Shown here: positions 51,729 through 63,491 of the stretch, one piece after another | Layout: every line of letters starts with the position of its first letter | Position numbering within the stretch: the stretch's first letter is position 1 | DNA from: Muricoccus pecuniae | Lineage (GTDB): Bacteria > Pseudomonadota > Alphaproteobacteria > Acetobacterales > Acetobacteraceae | Assembly: GCF_014199205.1 (NCBI RefSeq) | Contig: NZ_JACIJD010000006.1 | Coordinates: 164,426 to 228,425, forward strand | DNA length: 64,000 bases | Direction of reading: 5' to 3' | Notes under the pieces: model-generated | Database searches by the model: none | What the model was told of the DNA's origin: nothing | The model's input: only the letters and a program-made list of their open reading frames with translations | Position numbers and translations under genes: made by a program

Positions 51729-53348
51729 TCACTCCCACTCGATCGTGCCGGGCGGCTTGCTCGTCACGTCAAAGGCCACGCGGTTGATGCCCCGCACCTC
51801 GTTCACGACGCGGTTCGCAACGCGGGAGAGGAAGGCGATGTCGAAGGGGTAAACATCGGCCGTCATGCCGTCCGTGCTCGTCACGGCGCGCAGCGCGCAG
51901 GCCTGGTCGTAGGTGCGGCCGTCGCCCATCACGCCCACGGTGCGCACGGGAAGCAGCACGACGAAGGCCTGCCAGATGGCGTCGTAGAGACCGGCGTTGC
52001 GGATCTCCTCCAGGAAGATCGCGTCGGCCTTCTGCAGGATGGCCACCTTCTCCCGCGTCACCTCGCCGGGGATGCGGATGGCGAGGCCGGGACCGGGGAA
52101 GGGGTGGCGTCCCACGATGGCCTCGGGCACGCCCAGCTCGCGGCCGAGGGCGCGAACCTCGTCCTTGAACAGCTCGCGCAGCGGCTCGACGAGCTGCATT
52201 CGCATGCCCTCGGGCAGGCCGCCGACATTGTGGTGGGACTTGATGGTCACCGAAGGGCCGCCGGTCGCCGAGACGCTCTCGATCACGTCGGGATAGAGCG
52301 TGCCCTGGGCCAGGAAGTCGGCGCCGCCGATCTTTTCCTGCTCCTCCTCGAAGACCTCGATGAACAGCCGCCCGATGGTCTTGCGCTTCACCTCGGGGTC
52401 CGTCACCCCGGCCAGGGCGCCGAGGAAGAGGTCGCTCGCGTCGCGATGGATCAGCTTGATGTTGAAGCGGTCGCGGAAGGTGGAGACCACCTGCTCCGTC
52501 TCGCCGCCCCGCATCAGCCCGTGGTCGACGTAGATGCAGGTGAGCTGGTCGCCGATCGCCTCGTGCAGCAGCACGGCGGCCACGGAGGAATCGACGCCGC
52601 CCGAGAGGCCGCAGACGACCTTGCCCTTGCCCACCTTGGCGCGGATGCGCTCGATCTCCTCCTGGCGGAAGGCGCCCATGGTCCAGTCGCCCGTGGCGCC
52701 GCAGATCCGGCGGACGAAGTTCTTCAGCAGGGCGTGGCCGTGGGGGGTGTGGACCACCTCCGGGTGGAACTGCACGCCGTAGAAGCGGCGGGTGTCGTCG
52801 GCGATGGCAGCGAAGGGTGCCCCCTCGGAGGTGGCGACCGCGCGGAAGCCGGGGGGCAGCGCCGTGACGCGGTCCCCATGGCTCATCCAGACCTGCTCGC
52901 GCGCGCCCTTCTCCCAGACGCCGTGGAAGAGCGCGCAGTCATCGGCCACCTGCACATGGGCGCGGCCGAACTCGCGGTGGTCGCTCCCCTCCACCTGCCC
53001 GCCGAGCTGGGCGCACATGGTCTGCTGGCCATAGCAGATGCCGAGCACGGGGAGCCCCATCTCGAAGACGGCCTGGGGCGCGCGGGGGCTGGCGCCCTCG
53101 GTCACGCTGGCCGGACCGCCGGAGAGGACGATGCCCATGGGGCCGAAGGCGCGGATCCGGGCCTCGTCCGCGGTGAAGGGCCAGATCTCGCAGTAGACGC
53201 CCTCCTCGCGCAGCCGGCGCGCGATGAGCTGCGTCACCTGGCTGCCGAAGTCGAGGATGAGCAGGCGCTGGTGGCGCTCGCTGCTCTCGGTGATGTCCTG
53301 GAGGTTCCCCTGCGCGGGCGTCGGGGAGACGGGAGTCGTATCGGCCAT
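51729..53348 (-). CDS. guaA: GMP synthase (glutamine-hydrolysing)
   Basis: The 539-residue protein has a class I glutamine amidotransferase domain with nucleophile Cys in '[10 protein letters not shown]' and catalytic His/Glu in 'GVQFHPEV'. An ATP-pyrophosphatase domain with PP-loop '[11 protein letters not shown]' and a C-terminal dimerisation domain ending 'PPGTIEWE' follow. It converts XMP to GMP. In-frame ATGs at 53348 and 53357 both lack a clear ribosome site. guaB, the preceding enzyme of the pathway, is 2 kb upstream on the same strand. Confidence 0.95.
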   Translation of the reverse strand: MADTTPVSPTPAQGNLQDITESSERHQRLLILDFGSQVTQLIARRLREEGVYCEIWPFTADEARIRAFGPMGIVLSGGPASVTEGASPRAPQAVFEMGLPVLGICYGQQTMCAQLGGQVEGSDHREFGRAHVQVADDCALFHGVWEKGAREQVWMSHGDRVTALPPGFRAVATSEGAPFAAIADDTRRFYGVQFHPEVVHTPHGHALLKNFVRRICGATGDWTMGAFRQEEIERIRAKVGKGKVVCGLSGGVDSSVAAVLLHEAIGDQLTCIYVDHGLMRGGETEQVVSTFRDRFNIKLIHRDASDLFLGALAGVTDPEVKRKTIGRLFIEVFEEEQEKIGGADFLAQGTLYPDVIESVSATGGPSVTIKSHHNVGGLPEGMRMQLVEPLRELFKDEVRALGRELGVPEAIVGRHPFPGPGLAIRIPGEVTREKVAILQKADAIFLEEIRNAGLYDAIWQAFVVLLPVRTVGVMGDGRTYDQACALRAVTSTDGMTADVYPFDIAFLSRVANRVVNEVRGINRVAFDVTSKPPGTIEWE

Positions 53349-53378
53349 GGCGGCCATCAACACAGAACGGGCGTCACT

Positions 53379-53942
53379 TCAACCCTTCCCGCGCGCATCC
53401 CCCTCCCGCGTGGCGGCCGTCGCGTCGAGGAGGAGGGAGATGGGCTTCCAGAGGAGGGCGGTCTGCTCCACCATCTCGCCGCCCACGCGGATGCCTTCCC
53501 GCCCCACGGGCTTGCCGCCCAGGCGCCGGTAGAACCATCCGGAGGCATTGGCCGAGAGCACCCAGAGCATCGCGGAGGCGCAGCCGATCGCCGAGAGATG
53601 CGCCGCCGAGGCGCGCATCAGCCGGCGCCCGATCCCCTGCTCCCGCCAGTCCGGGAGAAGATAAAGCGTCTCAATCTCACCTTCGGCGATGCCCTCGCGC
53701 CGGGCACGGCCGGCGGAGCAGAACCCCACGGGCTCCCCCCCGGGGGCGCAGGCGACGAAGACCGCCTCCCCTCCCCGCCGCGCCAGCATGGCGCGCAGGT
53801 AGCCCGCCGCGATGCGGCGCTCGTCCAGGCCGGCGAGATAGGTATCGGGCAGGATGCCGGGATAGCTGTCCTGCCACGCGATGCGGTGGATCGCGCCGAT
53901 GGCCGCCGCATCCTCTGGCCGCGCGCGCCGCACCTGGATCAT
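53379..53942 (-). CDS. GNAT family N-acetyltransferase
   Basis: The 187-residue protein has the N-terminal 'VRRARPEDAAAIGAIHRIAWQDSY' and the acetyl-CoA loop 'LYLLPDWREQGIGRRLMRA' (motif A, Q-x2-G-x-G), followed by 'LWVLSANASGWFYRRLGGKPVG'. It acetylates an unknown amine. It sits between guaA and the RsmB-type gene on the same strand with short gaps, probably in one transcript. The tail after about residue 165 is extra. Confidence 0.85.
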   Translation of the reverse strand: MIQVRRARPEDAAAIGAIHRIAWQDSYPGILPDTYLAGLDERRIAAGYLRAMLARRGGEAVFVACAPGGEPVGFCSAGRARREGIAEGEIETLYLLPDWREQGIGRRLMRASAAHLSAIGCASAMLWVLSANASGWFYRRLGGKPVGREGIRVGGEMVEQTALLWKPISLLLDATAATREGDARGKG

Positions 53943-53968
53943 GCAGCAGCCCCGGCCATGGCGGTTTC

Positions 53969-55276
53969 CTAGGCTTGCCGGCGCAGCACGGCGGCGAAGA
54001 AGCCGTCCGTACCGTGGCTATGCGGGGCCAGGGCCATGTGCTGTCCCTGCCCCGGCGGCGAGCCATCCATCCCCGCCTCGGCCCAGGCCTCGGCGAGCGG
54101 CACGGCCGTGAAATCGGCATGGTGGCCCAGGAAGTCCCGCACCTGCTCCTCATCCTCCCCCGGCAGCACGGAGCAGGTAGCGTAGATCAGCTTTCCGCCC
54201 GGACGCACCAGCGAGGCGGCCCGATCCAGGATGGCGCGCTGCTTCGTGATCAGCTCATCGTAGTCAGAGAGGGTCGTCCGGAGCCGCGCGTCCGGGTTGC
54301 GCCGCCAGGTTCCCGTTCCCGTGCAGGGCGCGTCCACCAGCACGCGGTCGAAGGTGGCGGCGCGGCGCTTCACCCAGCGGTCCCCGGCCTCCAGCAGATG
54401 CGTCTCGGCATTGTCCACCCCGGCCCGGCGCAGGCGCTTGGCGGCGCCGGTCAGGCGAGGGGCGGAGACGTCGAGGGCCGCGATCCGGCCCCGGTTGCCC
54501 ATGGTCGCGGCCATCGCGAGCGTCTTGCCCGCGGCGCCCGCGCAGTAGTCCGCCACCTTCATGCCAGGGCGGGCATCGGCCAGCAGGGCGATGAGCTGGC
54601 TGCCCTCGTCCTGGATCTCGATCAGCCCGTCGGCGAAGGCCTGGGTGGCCAGCACCGGGCGGCGATCGGCGACCCGCAGCCCCCAGGGGGAGAGAGGCGT
54701 CGGGGTGGTGGGAATCCCCTCGGCGGCGAGCGCCTGGGCGGCGGCGTCGCGGGTGGTGCGGAGCAGGTTCACCCGGAGATCGAGCGGCGCCGAGCCCTCC
54801 AGCCCCGCCGCCGCCTCGGGCAGCGCCTCGCCGAAGCGGGCGCGCAGCCCCGGCAGCGCCCATTCCGGCAGGTTGAGGCGCGTGGCCTCGTCCATCCTGG
54901 GGTGCAGGTACGGGCGGCCCTCGATCTTGGCGAGGAGGCGGCGCTCATCCCCGCTCAGCGGCCCCTCGGCGTACTGGCCCCCGTTGAAGGCGGCCTCCAC
55001 CCCGGCGAGGCCGCCACCCTCCACGAGCATCATGTGGGCCGCCATCAGCAGCCGGCCGGTGGGCGCAGCACCGACATGGTCGAGGTGCCAGTCCAGCCGG
55101 GCGCGCTCGCGCACGACGCCCCAGGCACGGTCGGCGACGGCGCGGCGGTCGCCGCCGCCGATGAAGCGGCGGGCGCGGAAGAAGTCGTTCGCCACCGCGT
55201 CGGCGGGGCGCCGGGGGGCGGATTCCAGCGCGTCGAGCAGGGCGATGGCGGCGGAGATTCGGGCGTTCGGGGTCAT
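53969..55276 (-). CDS. RsmB-type rRNA (cytosine-5)-methyltransferase
   Basis: The 435-residue protein has an N-terminal NusB/RsmB-like helical domain (about residues 1-130) and a NOL1/NOP2/Sun methyltransferase domain. This shows SAM motif 'VADYCAGAAGKTLAMAATM', motif IV 'VLVDAPCTGTGTWRRNPDARLR' (Cys as proton donor) and motif VI 'IYATCSVLPGEDEEQV' with the catalytic Cys. It methylates cytosine C5 in rRNA; RsmB acts on C967 of 16S. It begins 48 bp downstream of guaB. Confidence 0.88.
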   Translation of the reverse strand: MTPNARISAAIALLDALESAPRRPADAVANDFFRARRFIGGGDRRAVADRAWGVVRERARLDWHLDHVGAAPTGRLLMAAHMMLVEGGGLAGVEAAFNGGQYAEGPLSGDERRLLAKIEGRPYLHPRMDEATRLNLPEWALPGLRARFGEALPEAAAGLEGSAPLDLRVNLLRTTRDAAAQALAAEGIPTTPTPLSPWGLRVADRRPVLATQAFADGLIEIQDEGSQLIALLADARPGMKVADYCAGAAGKTLAMAATMGNRGRIAALDVSAPRLTGAAKRLRRAGVDNAETHLLEAGDRWVKRRAATFDRVLVDAPCTGTGTWRRNPDARLRTTLSDYDELITKQRAILDRAASLVRPGGKLIYATCSVLPGEDEEQVRDFLGHHADFTAVPLAEAWAEAGMDGSPPGQGQHMALAPHSHGTDGFFAAVLRRQA

Positions 55277-55323
55277 GTCACACAGATGGGGGCGTGCCGC
55301 CGGGATTGCGGCGCGCGGAACCC

Positions 55324-57637
<2,314 letters not shown>

Positions 57638-57658
57638 GGGATAGGGGTCCTCGGGTGT

Positions 57659-58765
57659 TCAGCCGCCGCGGCGGGGCCGGCGCCGCTCGCGCATCGCCCG
57701 CAGCAGCAGTCCCTCGCGCAGGCCGCGGTCGCAGACGGTGAGGCCCGCGGCCGGCCAGACCTTGCGGATGGCGGCGTAGATGGCGCATCCCGGCAGGACG
57801 AAATCAACCCTCTCCGGCCCAATGCAGGGATGCGCGGCCAGCCCCTCCCTGCCCATGCTGCGGAGGGCCTCCAGGGCACGGTCGGCGCACCCCATTTCCA
57901 AGTCGTGCCCATCGATGGCGGCGCGGCTGTACCGGGGCAGGTCCAGCGCGATGCCGGCGAGGGTGGTGACGGTGCCCGAGGTGCCCATCAGCCGCACCCC
58001 GCCCGCCCGCATCTCCTGCCGGATGCAGTGGACGGAGTCGAAAGCCTCGAAACGGGTGGCGACCTCCTCTACGACCCGGTCGAAGCCCTCCCCCGCGAAG
58101 CAGGCCGCCCCGTCCCGCTCCACCAGCGTCACCACGCCGAGGGGGACCGAGATGGTGCCGATCAGCCGCGGCCTCTCGGACTCGTCGGTCCGGATCCAGG
58201 CGATCTCCGTGGAGCCACCGCCGATGTCGAAGAGGAGCGCGCGCCGGTCCTGCGGACGGAACAGGGGCGCACAGGACTCCATGGCGAGTTCCGCTTCCTC
58301 GCGCGCGGGGATGACGCGGATGGGGGCGCCGAAGGCCCGCTCCGCCCGCTGGATGAAGCGCCGCCCGTTGGTGGCACGCCGGCAGGCCTCGGTGGCGACG
58401 GCGTGCACGGCCTGCACCGGACGGCGCGCCAGTTTCTGGCCGCAGGCCTCGAGCGCCGCCTCCGCCCGGTCCATCGCGGCGTCCGAAAGAGCACCTGTGG
58501 AACTCAGCCCTTCACCGAGCCGAATGATCCGGCTGAAGCTGTCCAGCACGCGGAACCCCGCCGGGCCGGAGGGACTGGCCACGAGAAGCCGGCAATTGTT
58601 CGTTCCGAGATCGAGCGCGGCGAAAAGCGGCGTACCCTGCAAGGCGCCGCGCCACGCACCCGAAGCCGCCCCGGCAGGGGCGCTCGACGGGGCGGTGATG
58701 GGCGGCACCGGGGGACCTTCCCCCCGCCTGCCCCCCGGCGATTGCGGCGCGTTCCGGGTCTGCAT
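57659..58765 (-). CDS. Ppx/GppA family phosphatase (exopolyphosphatase/pppGpp hydrolase)
   Basis: The 368-residue ASKHA-fold enzyme has 'FAALDLGTNNCRLLVA' (about residues 47-63) and the second phosphate motif 'LLFDIGGGSTEIAWI'. 'PLGVVTLVE' and 'MGTSGTVTTLAGI' follow in order. It removes terminal phosphate from polyphosphate or pppGpp. The first 40 residues are Pro/Gly-rich and not conserved, so the true start may lie further in. Confidence 0.9.
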   Translation of the reverse strand: MQTRNAPQSPGGRRGEGPPVPPITAPSSAPAGAASGAWRGALQGTPLFAALDLGTNNCRLLVASPSGPAGFRVLDSFSRIIRLGEGLSSTGALSDAAMDRAEAALEACGQKLARRPVQAVHAVATEACRRATNGRRFIQRAERAFGAPIRVIPAREEAELAMESCAPLFRPQDRRALLFDIGGGSTEIAWIRTDESERPRLIGTISVPLGVVTLVERDGAACFAGEGFDRVVEEVATRFEAFDSVHCIRQEMRAGGVRLMGTSGTVTTLAGIALDLPRYSRAAIDGHDLEMGCADRALEALRSMGREGLAAHPCIGPERVDFVLPGCAIYAAIRKVWPAAGLTVCDRGLREGLLLRAMRERRRPRRGG

Positions 58766-58842
58766 GGCACTGGGTAACTGATGATCCTCTTGGAGATAGA
58801 ACGGAGCAAGCTCTTATTCCAGCGGGCGCGCCAGATAGCCGC

Positions 58843-58871
58843 TTGCAGTCCCCCACGCACCGGGCTATAGG
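58843..58871 (+). promoter_or_regulatory. Promoter of tRNA-Gln
   Basis: TTGCAG (58843-58848) and TATAGG (58866-58871) are spaced by exactly 17 bases and end 15 bases before the mature tRNA 5' end. Match and placement are good for a sigma-70 stable-RNA promoter. Confidence 0.65.
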
Positions 58872-58886
58872 GCGCGCCGCCTGCCG

Positions 58887-58960
58887 TGGGGAATAGTTTA
58901 ACGGTAGAACTCCCGACTCTGACTCGGGCAGTCTTGGTTCGAATCCAGGTTCCCCAGCCA
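58887..58960 (+). tRNA. tRNA-Gln (anticodon CTG)
   Basis: The 74-base gene folds into a full cloverleaf. The acceptor stem TGGGGAA pairs with TTCCCCA, and the anticodon stem CCCGA/TCGGG encloses the loop CTCTGAC with anticodon CTG. The T loop is GGTTCGAATCC, and the discriminator G is followed by an encoded CCA. It reads CAG codons. Its 3' end is the likely integration target of the recombinase that begins 156 bases downstream. Confidence 0.95.
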
Positions 58961-59115
58961 ACCCTCCTCTAGGGTTCGGCAGATCAGCAACATAGCCTCG
59001 TATATCCAGCATTGTCGGCGCCAACCGGGCCAACCGGCCGGGTGTCGCACATGGGTGTCACACAAAGCTGTCACACCATAGTGCCCCCAGCCAGACGGTC
59101 CTGACTGGGGATCCG

Positions 59116-61182
59116 ATGAGGCACCACGCCCACATCCGGCGGCGGGGCAACCTGTGGTACTGGAGACGTCGCCTGCCGGGGGCAGGCCGTGGACGCTGCA
59201 TCGATCTCTCCCTCGAGGTGGAGGGCCGCGTTCCCGCCCGACGCCTGGGAGCCTTCATGGACGCCGCGTTCGAGCAGTTGATGGACCGGGAGCCCGGCTC
59301 ACTGGATCCTGTCGGCAGCGAGGCGGCCGTGATGCGGGCTGTTCGCGACGAGGTTGTTCGGCGCGCCACCGAAGCCCGGCGCCGCCGCGGCCCAGATCCC
59401 ATCCAGCGCGGCCGCCCACCGATGCCGGAGGCGTCGCTCCCGGACGCGGTTGCCGCCCAGCTCGCGGCCTACGTGTCGGGCCTGGAGGATGCGGACGAGC
59501 CCCTGCCCGTTCCGGCCGATCTCGCCGCCGCCCTGATTGCTGCGTTGCCCTCTCCCGCCCCGCACACTGCCTTCCCCTCTCGCACGGCCGCGGCGAAGGA
59601 GCGGTCCCTCGCGGCGCTCGGCCGGGCGGCCTTCATGCGGGGCGAGTTGGCCTCTAATAATCTTGCGACGGTCGAGCCGCTCGTTCGCGCCGCCCTGGAG
59701 CGCGCGGGAACACCCGCTCCACAGGTCATTCCTCCGGTGCTGCTCGAGGCCGGCATGCATGGTGCCATGGCAGGGTTCCGCGAGGTCGCTGCCCAGGAAG
59801 TGGCCTTCAGGCCTAATCCAGGCGGAACCGCTCAGTCGGTGGAAGCGCAAGGTCCGACCCCCGCCCCACCCCCTTCGGCCCTGCCCCATCTGGGAGCCGC
59901 CGCACGTCCGCCGGCACCGCCCGCCAGACCCGCCCCACCCGCGCCGCTGTCGCCCGACACGCCGCTTTCGGTCGCGTTCCATGCCTTCCGGAAGGCCAAG
60001 CGAGTGGACCGGGCCTGGAAGCAGGATGCGGAGCGGGATGCCGAGACCACCATCCGCCTGTTCACCGAGTTCTTCGGCGACCTGCCCCTTCGCGGGATCA
60101 CGCGCGAGCTGGTCCGGGAGTTCCGGGGCAACCTCCTCGAGGTCTGCTCGGACTGGGGACAGGCCGCGGAGTATGCGGATCCTACCGACCCAAAGGGCAA
60201 CCGGCGCGTGGACGCGAGAGAGGTGCTGCGTATCTCGCGCTCTCGGCCAAGCACCGTGAAACGCCTCTCGACCAAGACGATCAACAAGAACACGAGCGCG
60301 CTGAGCGGGCTCTGGAAGTGGGCGGAAGCCGACGCCGGCTGCGAGGGCCTGCCTAATCCCACCCAGGGGATGCAGAAGAAAGGAAAGGGCGCCGCCCAGC
60401 GCCAGGCCGCGAGGGAGGCGCGCGAGGCGTTCCGCGTTTCCGAAATCCAGCAGGCGTTCACTTCGTCTCTCTGGAGGTCGTGGTCGCCCCTAGATGCCGC
60501 CCTTTCCGGCCTGCGTCCTGCGGGCCAGGCGTCCCGTTACTTCGGCGTTCTCTTCGGCGCCTACATGGGCATGCGGGAACGTGAGATCGTCCAGCTTCGC
60601 CGGGGCGACGTCGAGGTGCACGGAGACGACCTCGTCCTGCTCCATGTGCGCCCTCTTGCCGGAGCCGACTACGCGGCCGAGCTCGGCATCGGTCGTCACC
60701 GCCAGGCGGAGCACGAGAACGTCCTCAAGACGGTCGCGGCGGACCGGGTTGTCCCCGTCCACCCTGTCGTCCTCCGTTTGGGGCTCCTCCAGTACCTCCG
60801 GCTCAGGGGCGGGTCAGAGGCTGATCTTCTCTTCGATGACGTGGCCTCGCCCGAAAAAGGGGCGCGGAATCTCTCGCGGTCATTCCTCGCGCTTCGCCGC
60901 ACGCTGGGCATCACGCGGCCGGCCCTGGACTTCCACTCCCTGCGACACTCGGCCCGGACGATGCTGAACGGCCTGCGTGTGAGCCGGGACGACCTCGACC
61001 TCATCTTTGGCCACGAGAACGCGTCGGACCGGAACCATGTCCGTGAGGTCTACCAAAAGGGGAACTGGCATCGGCCTCTCGCTGTTGCTCTCGCGATGCT
61101 GACCTGGGGTGTTGGGGAGTTCGGCGAGGACCCGCGCGCGCTGGATCAGATGCGGCGCGACGGCTTCGTTTTGTGCAAGTGA
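59116..61182 (+). CDS. Tyrosine recombinase / phage-type integrase
   Basis: The 688-residue integrase has all catalytic residues. Arg487 lies in 'YMGMREREI', His607/Arg610 in 'FHSLRHSART', His633 in 'IFGHENAS' and the nucleophile Tyr646 in 'VREVYQKG'. Residues about 280-450 hold the core-binding domain. The first about 280 residues are long for an integrase: an opening 'IRRRGNLWYWRRRLPG' arm-type DNA-binding piece, then Pro/Ala-rich sequence. It should insert and excise the island at tRNA-Gln. It belongs to the large 'site-specific integrase' group with DUF6538-like N-termini. Confidence 0.9.
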   Translation: MRHHAHIRRRGNLWYWRRRLPGAGRGRCIDLSLEVEGRVPARRLGAFMDAAFEQLMDREPGSLDPVGSEAAVMRAVRDEVVRRATEARRRRGPDPIQRGRPPMPEASLPDAVAAQLAAYVSGLEDADEPLPVPADLAAALIAALPSPAPHTAFPSRTAAAKERSLAALGRAAFMRGELASNNLATVEPLVRAALERAGTPAPQVIPPVLLEAGMHGAMAGFREVAAQEVAFRPNPGGTAQSVEAQGPTPAPPPSALPHLGAAARPPAPPARPAPPAPLSPDTPLSVAFHAFRKAKRVDRAWKQDAERDAETTIRLFTEFFGDLPLRGITRELVREFRGNLLEVCSDWGQAAEYADPTDPKGNRRVDAREVLRISRSRPSTVKRLSTKTINKNTSALSGLWKWAEADAGCEGLPNPTQGMQKKGKGAAQRQAAREAREAFRVSEIQQAFTSSLWRSWSPLDAALSGLRPAGQASRYFGVLFGAYMGMREREIVQLRRGDVEVHGDDLVLLHVRPLAGADYAAELGIGRHRQAEHENVLKTVAADRVVPVHPVVLRLGLLQYLRLRGGSEADLLFDDVASPEKGARNLSRSFLALRRTLGITRPALDFHSLRHSARTMLNGLRVSRDDLDLIFGHENASDRNHVREVYQKGNWHRPLAVALAMLTWGVGEFGEDPRALDQMRRDGFVLCK

Positions 61183-61646
61183 CCAAGGCGGCGTATTGGT
61201 CCCAGTCTGTACGCCACGCTGGACCGGCGCGCCTTTGGGGCGCGTGCTGATCACACGCCCGTTCCCGCTCCGCTTGGGGGGAAAAGGTCGTTCGACAGGC
61301 CTGATCACTTGTCTTGGGACCGGGGTTGGTAAGGTGGTGCGTGCGCGAGGCTTCACCGAAACGGAAACAGGCAGGGAAGGACAGGTCTCTACCAACGTGC
61401 TTCATCACCCACTGGCCGCTACCGGTGTCACGCCGAGCCATGCACTTCCGCTGAGCGCCCAGAGCAGCCGATCCATGGCTGCAGTCGCCTTCCCGAAAGC
61501 GGTCGAAGCGTACCTAGTCTTTGGCGGGCGATGGAGTGGGCCCTTGGGAGCGGGCCAGGAAGGAAGACGCCAAACGCCTCTCCCTTTGGCCTTCGTGGCC
61601 ACACTGTCTCGGGCAGGTGGCCAATGTGTTTGTCCAACCTAATCGA
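61183..61646. other. Non-coding or decayed island DNA
   Basis: This 464-bp stretch after the integrase has only short open frames on both strands that resemble no known protein. It contains a few GC-rich inverted runs but no tRNA or clear repeat. It is best viewed as spacer or decayed sequence in the island; I see nothing I can support as a gene. Confidence 0.5.
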
Positions 61647-61892
61647 TTAATCCCGTTCGCGGATGCCTGTCGCGTTGTAGATGGCGTTTGCCACCGCGCC
61701 CCCGACGCTGCGGAGTCCGCCCACACCCTTGGCCTTCATCGGCGAGGAGATGGTTGCAACCTCGTCGAGGAAGATTACCTGACGGTGGGGGATGTCGGCG
61801 TGGACCGGCACTTCGTAGCCGGCAAGGTCTTGGTTCACGAAGAAGCCTTGGTCCCAGCTCAAATGGGGCGGGGAACCTACTCCATGACGTCG
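61647..61892 (-). pseudogene. C-terminal fragment of a molybdenum aldehyde/xanthine dehydrogenase large subunit
   Basis: The reverse strand reads 'GFFVNQDLAGYEVPVHADIP', 'VIFLDEV', 'SPMKAKGVGGL' and 'AVANAIYNATGIRERD', then stops. This is clearly the end of the molybdopterin-binding subunit of the PaoC/XdhB type (reference form: '..NHDLAEYHVPVNADIP..KGVGE..AIANAVYHATG'). The conserved Glu of the KGVGE motif is replaced ('KGVGGL') and about 600 N-terminal residues are missing. No start codon suits it. It is a decayed remnant inside the island. Confidence 0.75.
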
Positions 61893-62343
61893 AGATTGCG
61901 GCGGCGGGTGTTGAAGGGGACTGACTCAGCGTCCTCGACCATCGTCTTGTCGACCAGAGCCGGGCGGCCTTGGACGAGCACGCCGGAGGAGGCAGGGGTC
62001 TCGGCGGGCTCGCGCTGGTCGGCCTACCGGATCTCGGGGATATCGACCTCACGCAGCGCATTGGCACGCATCTCGGCGGCGGTGCTCACCCGCTTTAGGC
62101 GGTTCCGTGCCTGACGACTGAATCTACCGGCCACTCACCCTGTCTGACGCAGTCACCATAACCGGCAATCATTATGAAATCGTATATATATGGGCTGACC
62201 GGTTTACGACCTGCTTATGTCACGGGCGGGCTGGCGTGTGGACGGCTGATGTTGGTGGTTGGAGAATGGACGGACCGTGTGCACGAAGGCAACTCCGCGC
62301 TGGCCAAGGGACTATCACGGCAAAAGCACCGGGAGATATGACG
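61893..62343. other. Island DNA without a supported gene
   Basis: Minus-strand reading upstream of the dehydrogenase fragment gives two short coding-like pieces interrupted by stop codons (one containing 'MRANALREVDIPEIR', one 'LVQGRPALVDKTMVEDAE'); I cannot identify them, and they may belong to a decayed gene. From about 62110 to 62343 there is only spacer DNA with an AT-rich TATATATAT near 62190, unusual in this genome. Confidence 0.4.
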
Positions 62344-62961
62344 TTAGTCGACTGCAGACTTCCCTTGTGCTGTTGCGGCCGGTTCGGCCGCACTCTCCAG
62401 GGAGGCCAGCTCGCTGAGCCGATGAAACAGGCTGGACGGCTGATAGCGATTTCCTCCGTCCACCGTCGGTACCTCAATAAGAAGTCCCGTGCGCGTCAGC
62501 CCCGACATCAACGCTTTCAGCTCTCCGTAGTTAGGTACCACGTTAGGAACCATCTTGCCGGAGTAGGCCATGTTAGCGGTGCGCTCGACCGCATCCTCCT
62601 TAGGCCCAAGGTCCGCTTTCTCCGCTTCCTGCCAGCTTCGATAAAAGGTGCCGAGCGCGATAATCTCCGCGTGTCGCATGCCAGACAGGATTCGCGCATA
62701 GGACGCGAATTCGGCCGGCGACAGGTCGTCCTGTTCGAGCTGCCCGGCGATCACCCGCGCCAGCAATCGGAGGCTACCTTCCGCCTCGCCTTCCATGGCC
62801 ATCCGGGCATGCATGGCGATCATCGGCGCGAGCTGCTCGGCCTGCTCAGGCGTGGGCTGTGCTGCCCGCATTTCCTCATCCAAGATGTTCGCGCTCCTCT
62901 TCCGATAGGCGGCGAGACCCTTCTTTAGCGCGAACGCTGTCAGATTGCCCCCGTAGGGCAT
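62344..62961 (-). CDS. Hypothetical island protein
   Basis: The 205-residue protein starts 'MPYGGNLTAFALKKGLAAYRK'. It has a helical middle ('SLRLLARVIAGQLEQDDLSPAEFASYARILSGMRHAEIIALG') and a C-terminal winged-helix-like 'LTRTGLLIEVP...RYQPSSLFHRLSELASL'. The layout recalls Abi-alpha/DUF4393 proteins, but this is only a resemblance. Its ATG directly abuts the stop of the 33-residue gene before it (TAG then ATG), so the two are coupled. Codon use is less GC-biased than in the core genome. Confidence 0.65.
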   Translation of the reverse strand: MPYGGNLTAFALKKGLAAYRKRSANILDEEMRAAQPTPEQAEQLAPMIAMHARMAMEGEAEGSLRLLARVIAGQLEQDDLSPAEFASYARILSGMRHAEIIALGTFYRSWQEAEKADLGPKEDAVERTANMAYSGKMVPNVVPNYGELKALMSGLTRTGLLIEVPTVDGGNRYQPSSLFHRLSELASLESAAEPAATAQGKSAVD

Positions 62962-63063
62962 CTACAGGCCGATAGCGTCGGCCGCAGCCGCGATGGCGGC
63001 CTCGTCCCCATCCTGCACGCGCCTCTTCAGCTCTTTCGCCTTGGCTAAGCCCGGAACCTTCAT
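62962..63063 (-). CDS. 33-residue small protein coupled to the next island gene
   Basis: The ATG at 63063 has GAGGA about nine bases before it and encodes a 33-residue chain, 'MKVPGLAKAKELKRR' at the start and 'AAIAAAADAIGL' at the end. It looks like two short helices, basic then Ala-rich. It ends with TAG immediately followed by the ATG of the 205-residue gene. The arrangement suggests a real leader or small partner protein, but homology is unknown. Confidence 0.45.
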   Translation of the reverse strand: MKVPGLAKAKELKRRVQDGDEAAIAAAADAIGL

Positions 63064-63121
63064 CACCGACGTCCTCTTGTAGCGAGGTCTGCGCTCGCGG
63101 GAGCGAGCTGGTGCGGTTACC

Positions 63122-63418
63122 TCACCGGTAGAGGCTGTTGCGTTCCTTGCGGGTCGGGGCACGAACGAGGACAAACACCCGGCCGTTGGAGGCGATGACC
63201 CTCTCGGCCGTGAGAGTGCCGTCTCCCGGCGCGACGCTCGTAGCAAATACCGTTACTGTATCGCCAAACACCATCGACGATTCTGTGTAGTATTTCTGCA
63301 TGTGGTCCATGCCCAGCTTATCGTCGAAGACGATATCGCTTCCGTTAATGAAGTCCTCATTTTGCTCCTCTTCGGGAGTAGCTCTACGAAGCTCTGCCAA
63401 TGTCTGCTCTCCCAACAA
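63122..63418 (-). CDS. Hypothetical island protein
   Basis: The product of up to 98 residues has an acidic N-terminus ('TPEEEQNEDFINGSDIVFDD') and a beta-rich rest ('MVFGDTVTVFATSVAPGDGTLTAERVIASNGRVFVLVRAP'). The start is uncertain: TTGs at 63418 and 63403, the latter with GGGAG at good distance. The function is unknown. It is the first of three minus-strand genes in the island. Confidence 0.5.
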   Translation of the reverse strand: MLGEQTLAELRRATPEEEQNEDFINGSDIVFDDKLGMDHMQKYYTESSMVFGDTVTVFATSVAPGDGTLTAERVIASNGRVFVLVRAPTRKERNSLYR

Positions 63419-63491
63419 CGCACGCGATCATGTATTATTTTTGGTCATCGCCTCCGGCTGCTAATGGTGGCCAGTTGGAGAGATGCCAGCG

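Noticed and set aside
50184..53972. A 1262-residue open frame antisense to the amino-acid receptor, guaA and GNAT genes
   Set aside because: It crosses three well-identified genes on the other strand and has no recognisable domain; it is a GC artefact.
61405..61642. Several short overlapping frames on both strands in the island spacer, possibly a transposase remnant
   Set aside because: No DDE, HTH or other transposase feature could be found and no flanking inverted repeats were seen.
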